Assembly: GCF_002215215.1 (NCBI RefSeq) | Contig: NZ_CP018632.1 | Location: forward strand, 6,258,501-6,322,500 | Direction: 5' to 3' | Source of the DNA: Granulosicoccus antarcticus IMCC3135 | Lineage (GTDB): Bacteria > Pseudomonadota > Gammaproteobacteria > Granulosicoccales > Granulosicoccaceae | Length of the DNA stretch: 64,000 nt | Notes under the pieces: generated by a model | The model's database searches: none | What the model was told of the DNA's origin: nothing | Seen by the model: the letters and a program-made list of their open reading frames with translations, nothing else | Translations under genes and position numbers: made by a program | Shown: in pieces, positions 27,546 to 38,800 of the stretch | How the letters are laid out: every line of letters starts with the position of its first letter | Position numbering within the stretch: the stretch's first letter is position 1

Positions 27546-28310
27546 TCAGAGCGAGTGCTTGGTACGCTTGCGATAGACACGGAACAGATAATAGACCGGA
27601 CCTGACAAGGCATAGATTGCCGAGGCGATAAGAATCATCTTGCCAGGGTCTACCGCCGTCACCACAAACAACAAGAGCAGGCCCAGCAACATGGCAAAGG
27701 GCACTTTGCGGTTGGTTCCCAGATCCTTGAAACTGTAATAGGTGAAGGTGCTGACCATGGCGATCCCAGTGAACAGCGTCATGATGCCGACCAAGACCAC
27801 AACATCTGGCCCACTGACACCCACACCATCCATCACCCAGACAAAGCTTGCGAGCACGGCCGCAGCCGACGGACAGGCAAGTCCCTGAAAAAAGCGTTTG
27901 TCGGCCGTTCCCACAGCCACATTGAATCTGGCCAATCGCAGACCGCAGCAGGCGGTGTAGACGAACGCCAACACCCAGCCAAGCTGGCCGTGGTATTCGG
28001 CGGTCAGACTGGACAACGACCAGCTGTACATCAGAAAGGCTGGTGCCATGCCGAAAGAAATCATATCGGCCATGCTGTCGTACTCGGCACCAAACGCCGT
28101 CGTGGTGTTGGTCATGCGAGCTACTCGCCCGTCAGCCCCATCCAGCACCATGGCAACAATGATGGCGATGCCTGCATTCTGGTAGGACCCTCCATAGGCC
28201 AGAATAATGCTGTAGAACCCGGCAAACAACGCACTCGTCGTAAACAGATTGGGCAGCAGATATATCCCTCTGGACGGCCGCTTTCGCCCCTCGCTTGACT
28301 CCACCATCAT
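27546..28310 (-). CDS. pssA: CDP-diacylglycerol--serine O-phosphatidyltransferase
   Basis: 254 residues, an integral membrane CDP-alcohol phosphatidyltransferase with about six to eight helices. The catalytic motif DGADGRVARM with GAEYDSMAD (D-x2-DG-x2-AR-x8-G-x3-D-x3-D) lies at about 57-83. It makes phosphatidylserine, precursor of phosphatidylethanolamine. This is the Bacillus/alphaproteobacterial-type membrane enzyme, not the peripheral E. coli type. It lies downstream of ilvBH and 28 bases upstream of the holD-like start. Confidence 0.93.
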   Translation of the reverse strand: MMVESSEGRKRPSRGIYLLPNLFTTSALFAGFYSIILAYGGSYQNAGIAIIVAMVLDGADGRVARMTNTTTAFGAEYDSMADMISFGMAPAFLMYSWSLSSLTAEYHGQLGWVLAFVYTACCGLRLARFNVAVGTADKRFFQGLACPSAAAVLASFVWVMDGVGVSGPDVVVLVGIMTLFTGIAMVSTFTYYSFKDLGTNRKVPFAMLLGLLLLFVVTAVDPGKMILIASAIYALSGPVYYLFRVYRKRTKHSL

Positions 28311-28330
28311 CCGTACCTCTTTACACTGAA

Positions 28331-28352
28331 GCCGGCAGTTTACCTTGCCGGC
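28331..28352 (-). terminator. hairpin after ilvH
   Basis: GCCGGCA and TGCCGGC form a 7-bp GC-rich stem with an 8-base loop between ilvH and pssA. No T-run follows, so it may only attenuate read-through. Confidence 0.4.
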
Positions 28353-28373
28353 GACAGTCTCGAACGCTCAGTG

Positions 28374-28868
28374 TCAAGGCTTCAGGCTTTTATCACCACG
28401 AGCAATGCCCGTAGCGCCCGAACGCACCGCTTCAATGATGTTATCCCGCCCGATGGCATCAAGAAAAGCCGACAACTTGTGATCATCGCCAGTCAGCTCG
28501 ATAACGTAACTTGACTCTGTTACATCGAGGATGCGTCCACGGAAAATATCCGTCATGCGTTTGAGCTCTTCACGACCTGAATCGACCGCTCGCACCTTGA
28601 CCATCATTATTTCCCGTTCAATAAACGGTACTTCCGTCAGATCTGTCAGGCGTACGACATCCACCAGTTTGTTCAACTGTTTGATGATTTGCTCAACAAC
28701 TCTATCGGTACCAATGGTAACGATCGTCATGCGTGACAAAGTCGGATCGTGCGTCGCTGCAACCGTCAATGACTCGATGTTATAGCCACGAGCACTGAAC
28801 AGGCCAGCAACACGTGACAGTGCACCGGATTCGTTTTCCAGCAGAACAGCAATTACGTGCCTACGCAT
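28374..28868 (-). CDS. ilvH: acetolactate synthase small (regulatory) subunit
   Basis: 164 residues. N-terminal ACT domain (HVIAVLLENESGALSRVAGLFSARGYNIESLTV) binds valine for feedback inhibition, and the C-terminal IlvH-specific domain follows. It activates the catalytic subunit. Its ATG overlaps the ilvB stop by one base (TAATG), so the two subunits are translated in a coupled way. Confidence 0.96.
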   Translation of the reverse strand: MRRHVIAVLLENESGALSRVAGLFSARGYNIESLTVAATHDPTLSRMTIVTIGTDRVVEQIIKQLNKLVDVVRLTDLTEVPFIEREIMMVKVRAVDSGREELKRMTDIFRGRILDVTESSYVIELTGDDHKLSAFLDAIGRDNIIEAVRSGATGIARGDKSLKP

Positions 28869-30664
28869 TACGCCAGCTCCCGTGCAGGGTTCAAACGCAT
28901 CTCGTGATGCCCTTTACCAGCTTCAATCATGGGATAGACATTTTCGGTCTGATCAGTCTGAAAATCCATGAACACCAGACGATCCTTCATGGCAAAGGCT
29001 TCCTTCAAAGCGCCTTCAACATCCGATGGCTTGTCAATACGCATACCGACGTGCCCATAACTCTCAGCCAGCTTGACGAAGTCAGGCAAGGCATCCATGT
29101 ACGAATGCGAGTAGCGTTTGTCGTAGTTGAACTCCTGCCACTGACGCACCATACCCATATAACGATTATTCAGGCTGATGACCTTGATGGGAGTGCTGTA
29201 CTGCATAGCGGTAGAGAGTTCCTGAATACACATCTGGACACTCGCCTCACCAGTAACGCAGGCAACCACTTCATCAGGGTAGGCCAGTTGTACGCCAATG
29301 GCCGCCGGAAGACCGAAGCCCATGGTGCCCAGACCGCCGGAATTGATCCAGCGACGTGGCTTGTTGAAGCCGTAGAACTGCGCTGCCCACATCTGGTGCT
29401 GACCGACATCGGAGCAGATAAAGGCGTCGCCATTGGTCTCACGTGACAAGGCTTCAACGACTGCCTGCGGCTTGATCAGCGTATCGCTGAGCTCATAGGC
29501 CATGCAGTTGGTGCTGCGCCACTGAGTGATGGTCGCCCACCATTGTGCAATATCGGCAGGATCGGCCCGCTTGCTGGTGTCTTTGATCAGAGCAATCATC
29601 GCGTCAAGCACGTGAGTAACGTTACCCACGATAGGCACGTCAACCGTTACGTTCTTGGAAATCGAAGCCGGATCGACATCGATATGCACAATTTTGGCTT
29701 CCGGACAGAAGCTCTCGATTTCACCCGTTACACGGTCATCAAAGCGCGCACCAATGGCAATCAGCACATCACAATCGTGCATGGCCATGTTGGCTTCATA
29801 GGTGCCGTGCATGCCCAGCATGCCCAGGTTCTGTTTGTTGGAAGCTGGAAAAGCACCCAGTCCCATCAGGGTTTGCGTAATGGGATAGCCCAGTATTTCG
29901 GTAAATTCGCGCAGTTGTGCCGAGGCATTGCCCAGCACGACGCCGCCGCCCGAATAGATCATGGGACGTTTGGCAGACAGGATGAGATCCACCGCTTTGC
30001 GAATCTGACCCGGATGACCTTGCTCGGCAGGACTGTAGGAGCGCATGTTGACGGTCTTGGGGTAACTGAATGGGACCGTTACACCCGGCGCTGTAAAATC
30101 CTTGGGAATATCCACAACAACAGGACCCGGACGACCGGTTGTCGCCACGTGAAACGCCTTCTTGAGGGTTTCAGCAAAGTTTTCCAGTGAATCCACCAGG
30201 AAGTTGTGCTTGACGCAGGGACGCGTAATGCCAACGCAGTCCACTTCCTGAAAGGCATCACTACCGATAAAACGGCTGTTTACCTGTCCGGAGAGCACCA
30301 CCATGGGAATTGAATCCATGAAGGCTGTTGCTATACCCGTCACCGCATTGGTCGCACCCGGACCGGATGTCACCAGAACCACACCCGGTTTGCCCGTTGC
30401 ACGCGCGTAACCATCAGCAGCATGGGTTGCCCCTTGCTCGTGCCGCACCAGAATATGCTTGACCGAGTTCTGCTCGTACAGGGCATCATAGATGTGCAGC
30501 ACAGCCCCACCTGGATAACCAAATAGAAATTCCACGCCCTCTTCTTTGAGCGCTTCGATCAGTATCTCACCACCGGATAATTCCACCGCTTTCTGTCCTC
30601 GTATTTCGCTTGTTTTATTCAGGGACGCCGACGACAATTGAGGTGAGTGGCGCACGGCCATCAC
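28868..30664 (-). CDS. ilvB: acetolactate synthase large (catalytic) subunit
   Basis: Up to 598 residues. A thiamine-diphosphate enzyme making acetolactate/acetohydroxybutyrate for valine, leucine and isoleucine. The catalytic Glu lies in VRHEQGATHAADGYARA; GDG-like metal motif GEASVQMCIQEL with a Glu in place of the usual Asp of GD; and NNRYMGMVRQWQ. The long frame starts GTG 30664/ATG 30661. Homologues begin near VELSGGEILIEALK, where a GTG at 30583 has GAGG about ten bases upstream, so the first 27 residues may not be made. It could equally be called ilvI. Confidence 0.94.
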   Translation of the reverse strand: MMAVRHSPQLSSASLNKTSEIRGQKAVELSGGEILIEALKEEGVEFLFGYPGGAVLHIYDALYEQNSVKHILVRHEQGATHAADGYARATGKPGVVLVTSGPGATNAVTGIATAFMDSIPMVVLSGQVNSRFIGSDAFQEVDCVGITRPCVKHNFLVDSLENFAETLKKAFHVATTGRPGPVVVDIPKDFTAPGVTVPFSYPKTVNMRSYSPAEQGHPGQIRKAVDLILSAKRPMIYSGGGVVLGNASAQLREFTEILGYPITQTLMGLGAFPASNKQNLGMLGMHGTYEANMAMHDCDVLIAIGARFDDRVTGEIESFCPEAKIVHIDVDPASISKNVTVDVPIVGNVTHVLDAMIALIKDTSKRADPADIAQWWATITQWRSTNCMAYELSDTLIKPQAVVEALSRETNGDAFICSDVGQHQMWAAQFYGFNKPRRWINSGGLGTMGFGLPAAIGVQLAYPDEVVACVTGEASVQMCIQELSTAMQYSTPIKVISLNNRYMGMVRQWQEFNYDKRYSHSYMDALPDFVKLAESYGHVGMRIDKPSDVEGALKEAFAMKDRLVFMDFQTDQTENVYPMIEAGKGHHEMRLNPARELA

Positions 30665-30963
30665 CCACGTCTGTTAGCATCACGATTGCGCTGTAGAGGG
30701 CGGCTGGCAAACAAATGTGCACTTGTCACGAATGGGCAGTGGTGGGTTGAACCGCCTGTGATATCACCACGAGAGATAATTCGGGTGTGTGACTTGAGCT
30801 GAATGCCGTGCCGGATTGTGTCGAACCCCTTACGTGGTTGGAGTATAACGCCTTGCAAGCGGTAACGGGAGACCAGAAAGAGGCTCATGATAGATTGGCA
30901 CGAACCAAGCAGCATATTGTCGAACAGCTATCTGTCGACTGTGAAAAAACATTGAAGCACATC
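30665..30963. other. divergent promoter region between ilvB and the BepA-like gene
   Basis: About 300 bases. No leader peptide rich in Val, Leu or Ile and no attenuator hairpin was found on the ilvB strand. The frame of the protease gene is open back to 30808, but that part does not look like a signal peptide. Confidence 0.4.
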
Positions 30964-32463
30964 GTGTATTCGAAACATTCTTGCCCATCATTCAGCGACA
31001 GTGCCAAAGTCACTCGATCCGGTGGCTGGCTGCGCCGTAGCTGCAGCTGCCTGCTGCTGGGCGTCATGCTGTCAATCAGCGCCGCTGCCGTCATGGCGCA
31101 GCAGAACCTCCCTGATATGGGAGAACCGGCAGATAACGCGCTGTCGCCCAACGAAGAGCGCCAGCTCGGTGCGCAGTTCATGCGCCAGATACGCTCTCAA
31201 CTACCGATAATCAGGGACGTCCAGCTGAGTGAATACATCCAGAGCCTGGGCACACAGTTAGCACACGCAGCAGGCAAGAGCGATGCACAGGATTTCACGT
31301 TTTTTCTCATTGATGATCCACAAATCAACGCTTTTGCCATCCCGGGCGGCTATGTCGGTGTGAACTCAGGCCTCATTGCCGTCATGGGTCAGGAAGAACA
31401 ACTCGCCAGTGTCGTGGCCCACGAGGTGGCTCACGTAACACAAAGGCACCACGCCCGCGCCTTTGCAACCGGCAACCGGGCCACCCTGAGCACCGCTGCG
31501 GCCATACTGGCGGCCATCATTATCGGGCAGGCATCACCCCAGGCAGGACAGGCGGCACTGGCAGCAGGTCTGGCGGCCAGCCAGCAATCAGCCATCAACT
31601 TCACCCGTAGCAACGAGGTCGAAGCTGACCGCATCGGTATCGAAATTCTGGCCAATGCCGGCTACGACTCTCGGGCCATGGCCGAATCGTTCTCGATTCT
31701 GCGCAAAAAGAATTCGCTCAATACTTCCGATCTACAGCTCGAATACCTTCGGACTCACCCGCTTGATAACAACCGGATTGCCGAAGCCACAGACCGTGCG
31801 GATAACAAACCGCATATCGCACGACTCAACTCGCCTGACTACGCCCTGTTTCGGGCCAGACTGGCCGTGCTCAGCGCCAGCGATTCCAGTGAGTTGATGC
31901 GCACCTATCTGGCCCAGTATCAGAGAAAGCCGACTGTCGGCAGTAGTTACGCCCTGGCGCTGATCCACCAGAGGGCCAACCGCCCTGACGATGCCAAACG
32001 CTACCTGAAGGAACTGGACACGCTGATCTCGGCCAATCCAATGGTTGAGTTACTGCGAGCAGACATCGCCGGTCTGAACAACCAGCGCAGCGACGATGCG
32101 GTACTTTCGGCACTTTCAGAGCTTTACCCTGAACGCTATTCGATCGTTGAAAAGCGTCTGGACCAGCTCACGCAGGACAGACGCCTGGGCCAGGCAAAGC
32201 AGGTTGCCACACACTACCTGCGCAATACCAGCAATCCCGATCCACTCGCCTGGCGTCAGCTGGCAAGCATTCAGGAACAACTGGATGACCAGGCCGGTAG
32301 CCACGAATCTCTGGCCCGCTACTTTGAAGCCCTCGATGAGCTGGGACGTGCCACCAGTCAGCTGGAATTGGCGTTGCGGCAAGTACCTGCAGCGTCACAG
32401 GACAAGTTGCGGCTGGAGGCCAGTTTGAAGGAGTTGCGTAACAAGGCGACCAGCCTGCGTTAG
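30964..32463 (+). CDS. periplasmic M48 metalloprotease with TPR repeats, BepA-like
   Basis: 499 residues from GTG 30964, which has GAAG six bases upstream and gives a length close to E. coli BepA (487); the frame is open to GTG 30808. Signal peptide ends ISAAAVMA. M48 domain: zinc site HEVAHVTQRH (HExxH) plus a second motif NEVEADRIGIEILANAGYD supplying the third ligand Glu. Residues about 300-495 form TPR-like helices. BepA-type proteases help assemble or degrade outer-membrane proteins such as LptD. The gene stands alone and ends at a strong hairpin. Confidence 0.9.
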   Translation: MYSKHSCPSFSDSAKVTRSGGWLRRSCSCLLLGVMLSISAAAVMAQQNLPDMGEPADNALSPNEERQLGAQFMRQIRSQLPIIRDVQLSEYIQSLGTQLAHAAGKSDAQDFTFFLIDDPQINAFAIPGGYVGVNSGLIAVMGQEEQLASVVAHEVAHVTQRHHARAFATGNRATLSTAAAILAAIIIGQASPQAGQAALAAGLAASQQSAINFTRSNEVEADRIGIEILANAGYDSRAMAESFSILRKKNSLNTSDLQLEYLRTHPLDNNRIAEATDRADNKPHIARLNSPDYALFRARLAVLSASDSSELMRTYLAQYQRKPTVGSSYALALIHQRANRPDDAKRYLKELDTLISANPMVELLRADIAGLNNQRSDDAVLSALSELYPERYSIVEKRLDQLTQDRRLGQAKQVATHYLRNTSNPDPLAWRQLASIQEQLDDQAGSHESLARYFEALDELGRATSQLELALRQVPAASQDKLRLEASLKELRNKATSLR

Positions 32464-32477
32464 CACAATCTGAGATC

Positions 32478-32509
32478 GCCATGCCTACGCATTTCTGCGT
32501 AGACATGGC
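32478..32509. terminator. strong bidirectional hairpin terminator
   Basis: GCCATG-c-CTACGCA and TGCGTAG-a-CATGGC form a 14-position stem with one mismatch and a TTTC loop. It is followed by TCTTCTTC on the + strand and lies between the convergent protease and pckA genes. Confidence 0.75.
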
Positions 32510-32535
32510 TCTTCTTCAGCTTGTGGAAGCTATCC

Positions 32536-34161
32536 TCAGGCGATTGTCGGACCTGCCGCAACCAGCGCCTTGCCACTCTCGGTATCAGTGAATTGCACAA
32601 AGTTGTCGATGAACAACTGAGCCAGCTTGTCTGCCGCTGTTTGCCACTCAGACGCATCTTCGTAAGTATTGCGAGGATCCAGCAGTTGTGATTCAACAGC
32701 AGGCAAGGTTGTAGGCACCTGTAAATTGAATACCGGGACAACGCTCGTTTCGCTGTTTTCGATGGAGCCATCGAGGATCGCATCGATAATGGCACGTGTT
32801 GCCTTGATTGAAATTCGCTTGCCAGAACCATTCCAGCCGGTATTGACCAGATAAGCCTTGGCTCCGGAGGCCTCCATGCGCTTGCCCAGCACTTCAGCAT
32901 ACTGAGTTGGGTGCAGACTCAGAAAGGCCTTCCCGAAACAGGCAGAAAAAGTAGGTTGTGGTTTGGTGATGCCCAGCTCGGTGCCGGCCATCTTGGCCGT
33001 GAATCCTGCCAGAAAATGGTACCGAGCCTGCTCAGGTGTCAGCATGGATACCGCTGGCAACACACCAAAAGCATCAGCAGTCAGGAAAATCACCTTGTCG
33101 GCATGACCTGCACGAGATACCGGCTTGACGATATTGTCAATGTGGTACATCGGGTAGGAGACGCGTGCGTTCTCAGCCTTGCTGGCATCATCAAAATCAA
33201 TAACACCATCGTCGTTTACTACAACGTTCTCCAGTAGTGCATCACGTCGGATAGCGCCATAGATGTCAGGCTCAGCTTCGGCACTCAGTCGAATGGTCTT
33301 TGCATAGCAGCCACCTTCGAAATTGAAAACACCGTCATCATCCCAGCCGTGCTCATCATCACCGATCAGCTTGCGCTTCGGATCAGTAGACAACGTGGTC
33401 TTGCCAGTACCGGACAAACCGAAAAAGACAGCGGTATCGCCAGCCTCACCGACGTTTGCCGAGCAATGCATGGAAGCAATGCCTTTGAGTGGCAACAGGT
33501 AGTTCATGTACGAGAACATCCCTTTCTTCATCTCGCCACCGTACCAGGTGCCACCGATCAACTGAACTTTCTGCGTGTAGTTGAAAGCCACGAAGTTTTC
33601 AGAGTTCAAGCCGTGCTCCTGCCACTTGTCATTGACAACCGAGGCGGCATTCATCACAACGAAATCAGGCGTGAAATCAGCCAGTTCCGAAGCCGAAGGA
33701 CGGATAAACATATTGGTAACGAAATGCGCCTGCCAGGCAACTTCGGTAATGAACCTCACCCCCAGGCGAGAGTTCTCGTTAGCGCCGCAGAATGCATCTA
33801 CGACGAACAGGCGCTTACCGTTAAGATGATTGGATACCAGCGCTTTCAAGTCTTCCCAGACGGCCTCTGAGATGGCCTTGTTGTCGTTGGCACCCTGGTC
33901 AGCCCACCACAAGGTATCTTCCGTCAAAGCGTCCTTGACGATGTACTTGTCTTTCGGACTACGACCCGTAAACGCACCCGTATCGACAGCGATAGCACCT
34001 GACTGAGTCAATGTGCCGCACTCCAGCCCAGTCAGATCGCTTTTGGTCTCTTCCAGGAACAATTGCTCATAGGTCGGGTTGTGGACAATGTCCGTGACAG
34101 TAGGGATACCGTACGGTGTCAGATCCAGACTGGGAGAGAGGACGCGAGCCGTCTGATTCAT
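32536..34161 (-). CDS. pckA: phosphoenolpyruvate carboxykinase (ATP)
   Basis: 541 residues from ATG 34161 (AGGAG seven bases upstream); the frame is open to 34287 but without a ribosome site. It converts oxaloacetate and ATP to phosphoenolpyruvate, the first step of gluconeogenesis. Motifs: [11 protein letters not shown] (substrate loop), the kinase-1a P-loop [11 protein letters not shown], the kinase-2 [26 protein letters not shown] and the adenine-binding end region. Monocistronic, with a 440-base upstream region and a hairpin terminator after the stop. Confidence 0.96.
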   Translation of the reverse strand: MNQTARVLSPSLDLTPYGIPTVTDIVHNPTYEQLFLEETKSDLTGLECGTLTQSGAIAVDTGAFTGRSPKDKYIVKDALTEDTLWWADQGANDNKAISEAVWEDLKALVSNHLNGKRLFVVDAFCGANENSRLGVRFITEVAWQAHFVTNMFIRPSASELADFTPDFVVMNAASVVNDKWQEHGLNSENFVAFNYTQKVQLIGGTWYGGEMKKGMFSYMNYLLPLKGIASMHCSANVGEAGDTAVFFGLSGTGKTTLSTDPKRKLIGDDEHGWDDDGVFNFEGGCYAKTIRLSAEAEPDIYGAIRRDALLENVVVNDDGVIDFDDASKAENARVSYPMYHIDNIVKPVSRAGHADKVIFLTADAFGVLPAVSMLTPEQARYHFLAGFTAKMAGTELGITKPQPTFSACFGKAFLSLHPTQYAEVLGKRMEASGAKAYLVNTGWNGSGKRISIKATRAIIDAILDGSIENSETSVVPVFNLQVPTTLPAVESQLLDPRNTYEDASEWQTAADKLAQLFIDNFVQFTDTESGKALVAAGPTIA

Positions 34162-34602
34162 AATGATGCTCCTGAATAAAGTTGAACGCTTAAGCTTTTC
34201 GATGAGCCGAAACAAGTGCTGACTGTAACGGCTTGATTGCGCGGAACTATACTGTACAGAAGCGACTCGGAAAACCCACGAGCGCACAAAATTCTTATGA
34301 AAACAGCAACTTGAGCGTCAACTACGTAGTTTTTGTAACTTCACTACATCTGGTTATGAAGCCTGTCGACACGTACATGTCAGAGTTATCCTAGGCTTAC
34401 GAACCACCCCCTGTCTGGTATGGTAGTAAAGAGGGGTATTGAGGGAACAAGAAAATTAATTCTCGTAATTTCAATTCATAACCTGTTTTGTCATCAAATC
34501 GACTTTTTTGATGTTATTTACAGGTGCCAGGAGTCAGGAAAACCACAGCGACCGGCCAGTCCGGTCGCTGAGAAAACCTGCCCGGGCAGGCGTTCTGGCC
34601 TC
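34162..34602. other. pckA upstream region with a 12-bp palindrome
   Basis: 441 bases. AACTACGTAGTT at 34320-34331 is a perfect palindrome about 160 bases upstream of the pckA start and is a possible regulator site. The distal part holds the terminator of the OmpA gene (34547-34569). No gene was seen. Confidence 0.4.
34547..34569 (-). terminator. hairpin terminator of the OmpA lipoprotein gene
   Basis: AGCGACCGG and CCGGTCGCT form a perfect 9-bp stem around a 5-base loop, about 35 bases after the stop at 34603. On the minus strand GTGGTTTTCC follows. Confidence 0.7.
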
Positions 34603-35823
34603 TTACTGGAGTACCGAAAACTCTACACGTCGATTGGCAGCTCTGCCCTGCTCCGTCAGATTGGAGGTTCGAGGCTTGGACTCACCAAACGCCTGAGGCT
34701 TGAGACGCGAACCGGATATTCCGGCGTCCACAAGATAGCGAGCGACCGCGATGGCTCTTCGCTTGGACAGTTGCAGATTGGCTGACGCCGCACCTTCGTT
34801 ATCCGTGTGTGCTTCAATAATGACTCGAATGTCCGGATAATCACGCAGTGTTTGCGCCACACCGGCGAGAACGACATTTGCCTCGCTTGTCAGCCTGGCA
34901 GAACCAGCTCGAAAATTGACACCTTCGACCACGCCATCAAAGATAGGACAGCCATCCACTCTGACCGGAGCTCCAGGAGCCGTATCCAGACACTTGTCTT
35001 CGGCATCAGGTACTTTGTCGCCATCCGCATCCGGCGGCGTGATCTTTTCAGGCTTTACCGGCGGCAACTCCTCAACAGGCTCTGGTTCAATCACCGGTAC
35101 CGGAGGTAGCTGATCGACGATCGGACCGACAATTGGCACATCATCCACCGCTGAAGGCGCTACTGGTTGTCCTGTGCTTCGAGGACTGCCATATCGATGT
35201 GAACCGATCCGGTACACCAGACCCAACTGCACATACTTGGCATCAGTTTCGTGTGCCACCAGCTCTGCACGTAGCCCCAGTCCATTATTCAGGCCATATT
35301 CAAGCCCGAGGCCAGCCAGTAGATGTACATCATTGACGCGTTCGAACTCTACGCCACTGGCATCGTTCTCCAAGGCACCCAGACCCAGTCGGCCGAATAC
35401 CGAAAAGCCTTCTCGACGCGCACGATCGTTGGGTTGATTCAACCCGTAGACCAGCCCGCTAACACCAGCGACGGTATAGTCGATGGTACCTGTCGGTTCC
35501 AGCGTCGCCTCACCCAGACTGGCAATATGCCCCTCCACACTGAAACGATTATCAATATCGTAGCCAAGCGTCAGTGAGCCTCCAGCGCCCATGGAGTCAT
35601 CCACCGAGACGCCAGTAACACCACTGGTATCGGGCTCCAGCTGGCTTGCCAGCACCCCTGCACCGACGTAGACCCGATTGCGAAAATCTCTGTTTTCACT
35701 GCTATTTCCAAGCGTACTACAACCACTCAGAACAATAATGCAACCCAGCATAGCGGCAGGAACTGCCGCACGCGAGACTCCTTGTGCACTCCGCTGAGCG
35801 CCTTGTTTGCCAGTTTGATTCAT
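34603..35823 (-). CDS. OmpA-family outer-membrane lipoprotein
   Basis: 406 residues. Signal peptide with lipobox LSGC near residue 35, then an OmpA-like beta barrel (about 50-205, RNRVYVGAGVLASQLEP to YVQLGLVYRIG), a Pro-rich linker with one TSP3-type calcium loop (DADGDKVPDAEDKC), and an OmpA peptidoglycan-binding domain (about 290-405). The last carries EAHTDNEGAASANLQLSKRR, with the Asp and Arg that hold diaminopimelate. It would link the outer membrane to peptidoglycan. Its ATG overlaps the stop of the TSP3 gene by four bases (ATGA), so the two products are made together. Confidence 0.9.
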   Translation of the reverse strand: MNQTGKQGAQRSAQGVSRAAVPAAMLGCIIVLSGCSTLGNSSENRDFRNRVYVGAGVLASQLEPDTSGVTGVSVDDSMGAGGSLTLGYDIDNRFSVEGHIASLGEATLEPTGTIDYTVAGVSGLVYGLNQPNDRARREGFSVFGRLGLGALENDASGVEFERVNDVHLLAGLGLEYGLNNGLGLRAELVAHETDAKYVQLGLVYRIGSHRYGSPRSTGQPVAPSAVDDVPIVGPIVDQLPPVPVIEPEPVEELPPVKPEKITPPDADGDKVPDAEDKCLDTAPGAPVRVDGCPIFDGVVEGVNFRAGSARLTSEANVVLAGVAQTLRDYPDIRVIIEAHTDNEGAASANLQLSKRRAIAVARYLVDAGISGSRLKPQAFGESKPRTSNLTEQGRAANRRVEFSVLQ

Positions 35824-38800
35824 GAGCGCGAACCGGTCTCCTTGCGACGACGCAATCTGGCAATCAGCATCATGATGCTGCCGCCGAACAACAGAGGCAG
35901 CAGCGGGTCAGTTCCAGTGCTCTCGCCACCCGTGGCAATACTGCAGCCAAAACCAGAACCACCAAGGCCTGTTTCTATAACACCATTGGATGCCAGACCT
36001 TGCTGCACATCTGGAACTCCGTTGCCATCCGCATCAGGCAGATCGACGGGCACGCCCTGCGATGGAGACTGACTATCATCGGCAAACGGGCCTGCAAAAC
36101 CATTACCGTCAGAATCCGGATCAGAGCTGTCGACCACGCCATCACCATCGGTATCTGCCCCAGTCACAAAATCAGCATCCATGGAATCATCGATACTGTC
36201 ATTGTCGACATCGTTGCCACCGGTCGAATCGACATCGTTGACGTCAGGGATACCGTCACCATCGGTATCAGTCAACTGATCGTTACGACTGTCCTGGTTG
36301 ACATCCTCACCACCGGCTTCACTCAAGTCGCTGATACCGTCACCATCACTGTCCAGGTCGATGAAATTAGGAATGCCATCACCATCAATGTCCGCAGGCG
36401 CTGACAGATCACCAGCCTGGACATCGTCCAGTCCATCACCGTTGGCATCCACGAAGTTGTCTACCCGGCCATCGTTGTCCTGATCACTGCCAGTACCCCA
36501 ATTTTCGAATCGATCAGACAGACCGTCCTGATCACTATCCAGATCACGCACATCGGGTATGCGGTCCATATCGGTATCACGCAATGTCAGCACATCGTTT
36601 GCCAGCGAATCGTCAACGCCGTCGCCATTACTGTCGGTAAACTCATCTACACGTCCGTCAGCATTCGCATCGACAAGCCCGACTTCCTGCATGTCCGTCA
36701 ACCCATCATTGTCTGAATCCAGATCCAGCATATCGGCCACACCGTCCTGATCCGTATCCAGCACAGATTCACCAGAACCTTGCGCTAGTCCGAACTGATC
36801 AACCTGCGCTGAGGAGGCCAGACGACCGCTAGCCGAAACAGCAGTGCGCCCCGCCTCCAGAGAATCAAACAAACCATCGTTATCACTGTCCAGATCCCGA
36901 TAGTCTGGAATCCCGTCGCTGTCCGTATCCCGGCCAGTCTCTACCGCATCAAGTACACCATCGTTGTCACTATCGCGATCCAGACGATCAATCACCCCAT
37001 CGCTGTCGCTGTCGGCGCTACCTTCCACCAGGTCCGAGATGCCATCGTTGTCATCGTCAGTGTCCTGAGAGTCGGGCTGACCGTCGCCGTCATGGTCAGC
37101 ACTCGGTGAAGGCTCTGGCTCTACCGGTGTACTGCCATCAGTGAACTGAACCGAACTGTCCTGAAAATCTGCTGTACCGTCACCATTGGTATCAACTGGT
37201 TGTGCTGTATCCGGGCCCACTTCCTCCGCATCACTGACACCGTCATTGTCAGAATCCTGCTCTCGATAATCTCCGGCACCATCGCCATCGCTATCTGTTG
37301 GATTGGATGCACTACCGGTGTTCTCGACGCTATCAGGAATGCCATCTGCATCCGAGTCGACATCACGGTAATCCGGCTGGCCGTCCTGGTCTGTATCAAA
37401 ACGTGGCAAAGCGCTTGCCTGCACAGCATCATCAACACCCTTGTCATCTTCGTCCACGAAACCATCGATACGACCATCACCGTCAGCATCGACACCACCG
37501 GCTTCCACAAGATCGAAAATCCCATCGCCATCGCTATCGATATCCATATAGTCCGGCGTACCGTCACCATCAGTATCGAACAGAGGCTGACTGATGGTGC
37601 CTGAATCATCACTGGACTCGATCACATTGGCAATGCCGTTGGCACCCACGTTGATGCGAATATCAATGGCACCGATATCAACAGGATCCAGAGTTGCAAT
37701 AGTCGCCGCATCGAGACGCCCTTCGATCAGATCCAGGATGCCGTCGTTGTCACTGTCCAGGTCATACCCATCCGGGGTACCGTCACCATCTGAATCGCGG
37801 GAGTTCGCATCGGCAACACCATCGCCATTCGCATCGATGATGCCTTCTTCGGTGTCCAGAATAGAGTCGTTGTCATCGTCCAGATCGTCCTGATTGACAA
37901 TGCCATCGGCATCACGGTCCGGATGAACATCGTCATTGGCAGCAAGCTGATCACCATCGTTGGTATCACCACCGTTGGTATCGCCACCAGCACTGCCATC
38001 GCTGTTTCCATCCGTACTACCGCCGCTGACGCTAGCCGAGTCACGATAATCGGGAATACCATCGCCATCGGTATCTGCCGGTGACTGCACATCGTCACCA
38101 ACTTCCTGACGATCACCAATGCCATCGCCATCACTGTCCGATTCACGGTAGTCACCGGCGCCATCACCATCTGTGTCGCGAGGAGCGCTGGGATTGCTAC
38201 CGGCTTCTACCTGATCAGGGATGGTGTCGCCATCGGAATCCAGATCACGAAAATCCAGGATGGAGTCACCATCCGTATCGAACAATGGCAACGCGGTTGA
38301 CTGGACGGTGTCATCCACGCCCTTGCCATCTTCATCATAGAAACCATCCAGCCGGCCATCGGTATCACTGTCAACACCGCCTGCTTCTATCAGGTCGAAG
38401 ATGCCGTCATTGTCGCTGTCAAGATCGCGAAAATCGGCAATACCATCCTGGTCGGTATCGGGCAGAGAGAATTTCATCTGACCTGAATCAGGACTGGTTT
38501 CTATTTCATCGGCAATACCATTCTGACCGACCGGAATATTGATATCGATTGCGCCATTGGGAACCCGATCCAGTGCAGTCACCGAATCACGGGACAGACG
38601 GGCTTCCATGTTATCCAGAATACCGTCGTTGTCACTGTCCAGATCAAGCGCATCAGGCGCACCGTCATTGTCGGTATCGACAGAACTGCCGTCGAGAAAC
38701 CCATCGCCATCATTGTCAACAGCACCTTCATCGCTATCCAGGATGCCGTCGTTATCGTCATCCAGATCGTCCTGGTTGCGGATACCATCGCCGTCTGAAT

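Noticed and set aside
27161-27605. Two + strand frames coding Ser-Tyr-Phe and Thr-Ser-Ala repeats
   Set aside because: They are the other readings of the 9-bp minisatellite; the minus-strand gene has flanking conserved domains and operon position.
30661-30915. Possible ilv leader peptide on the minus strand
   Set aside because: The frame is not enriched in branched-chain amino acid codons and no attenuator hairpin follows.
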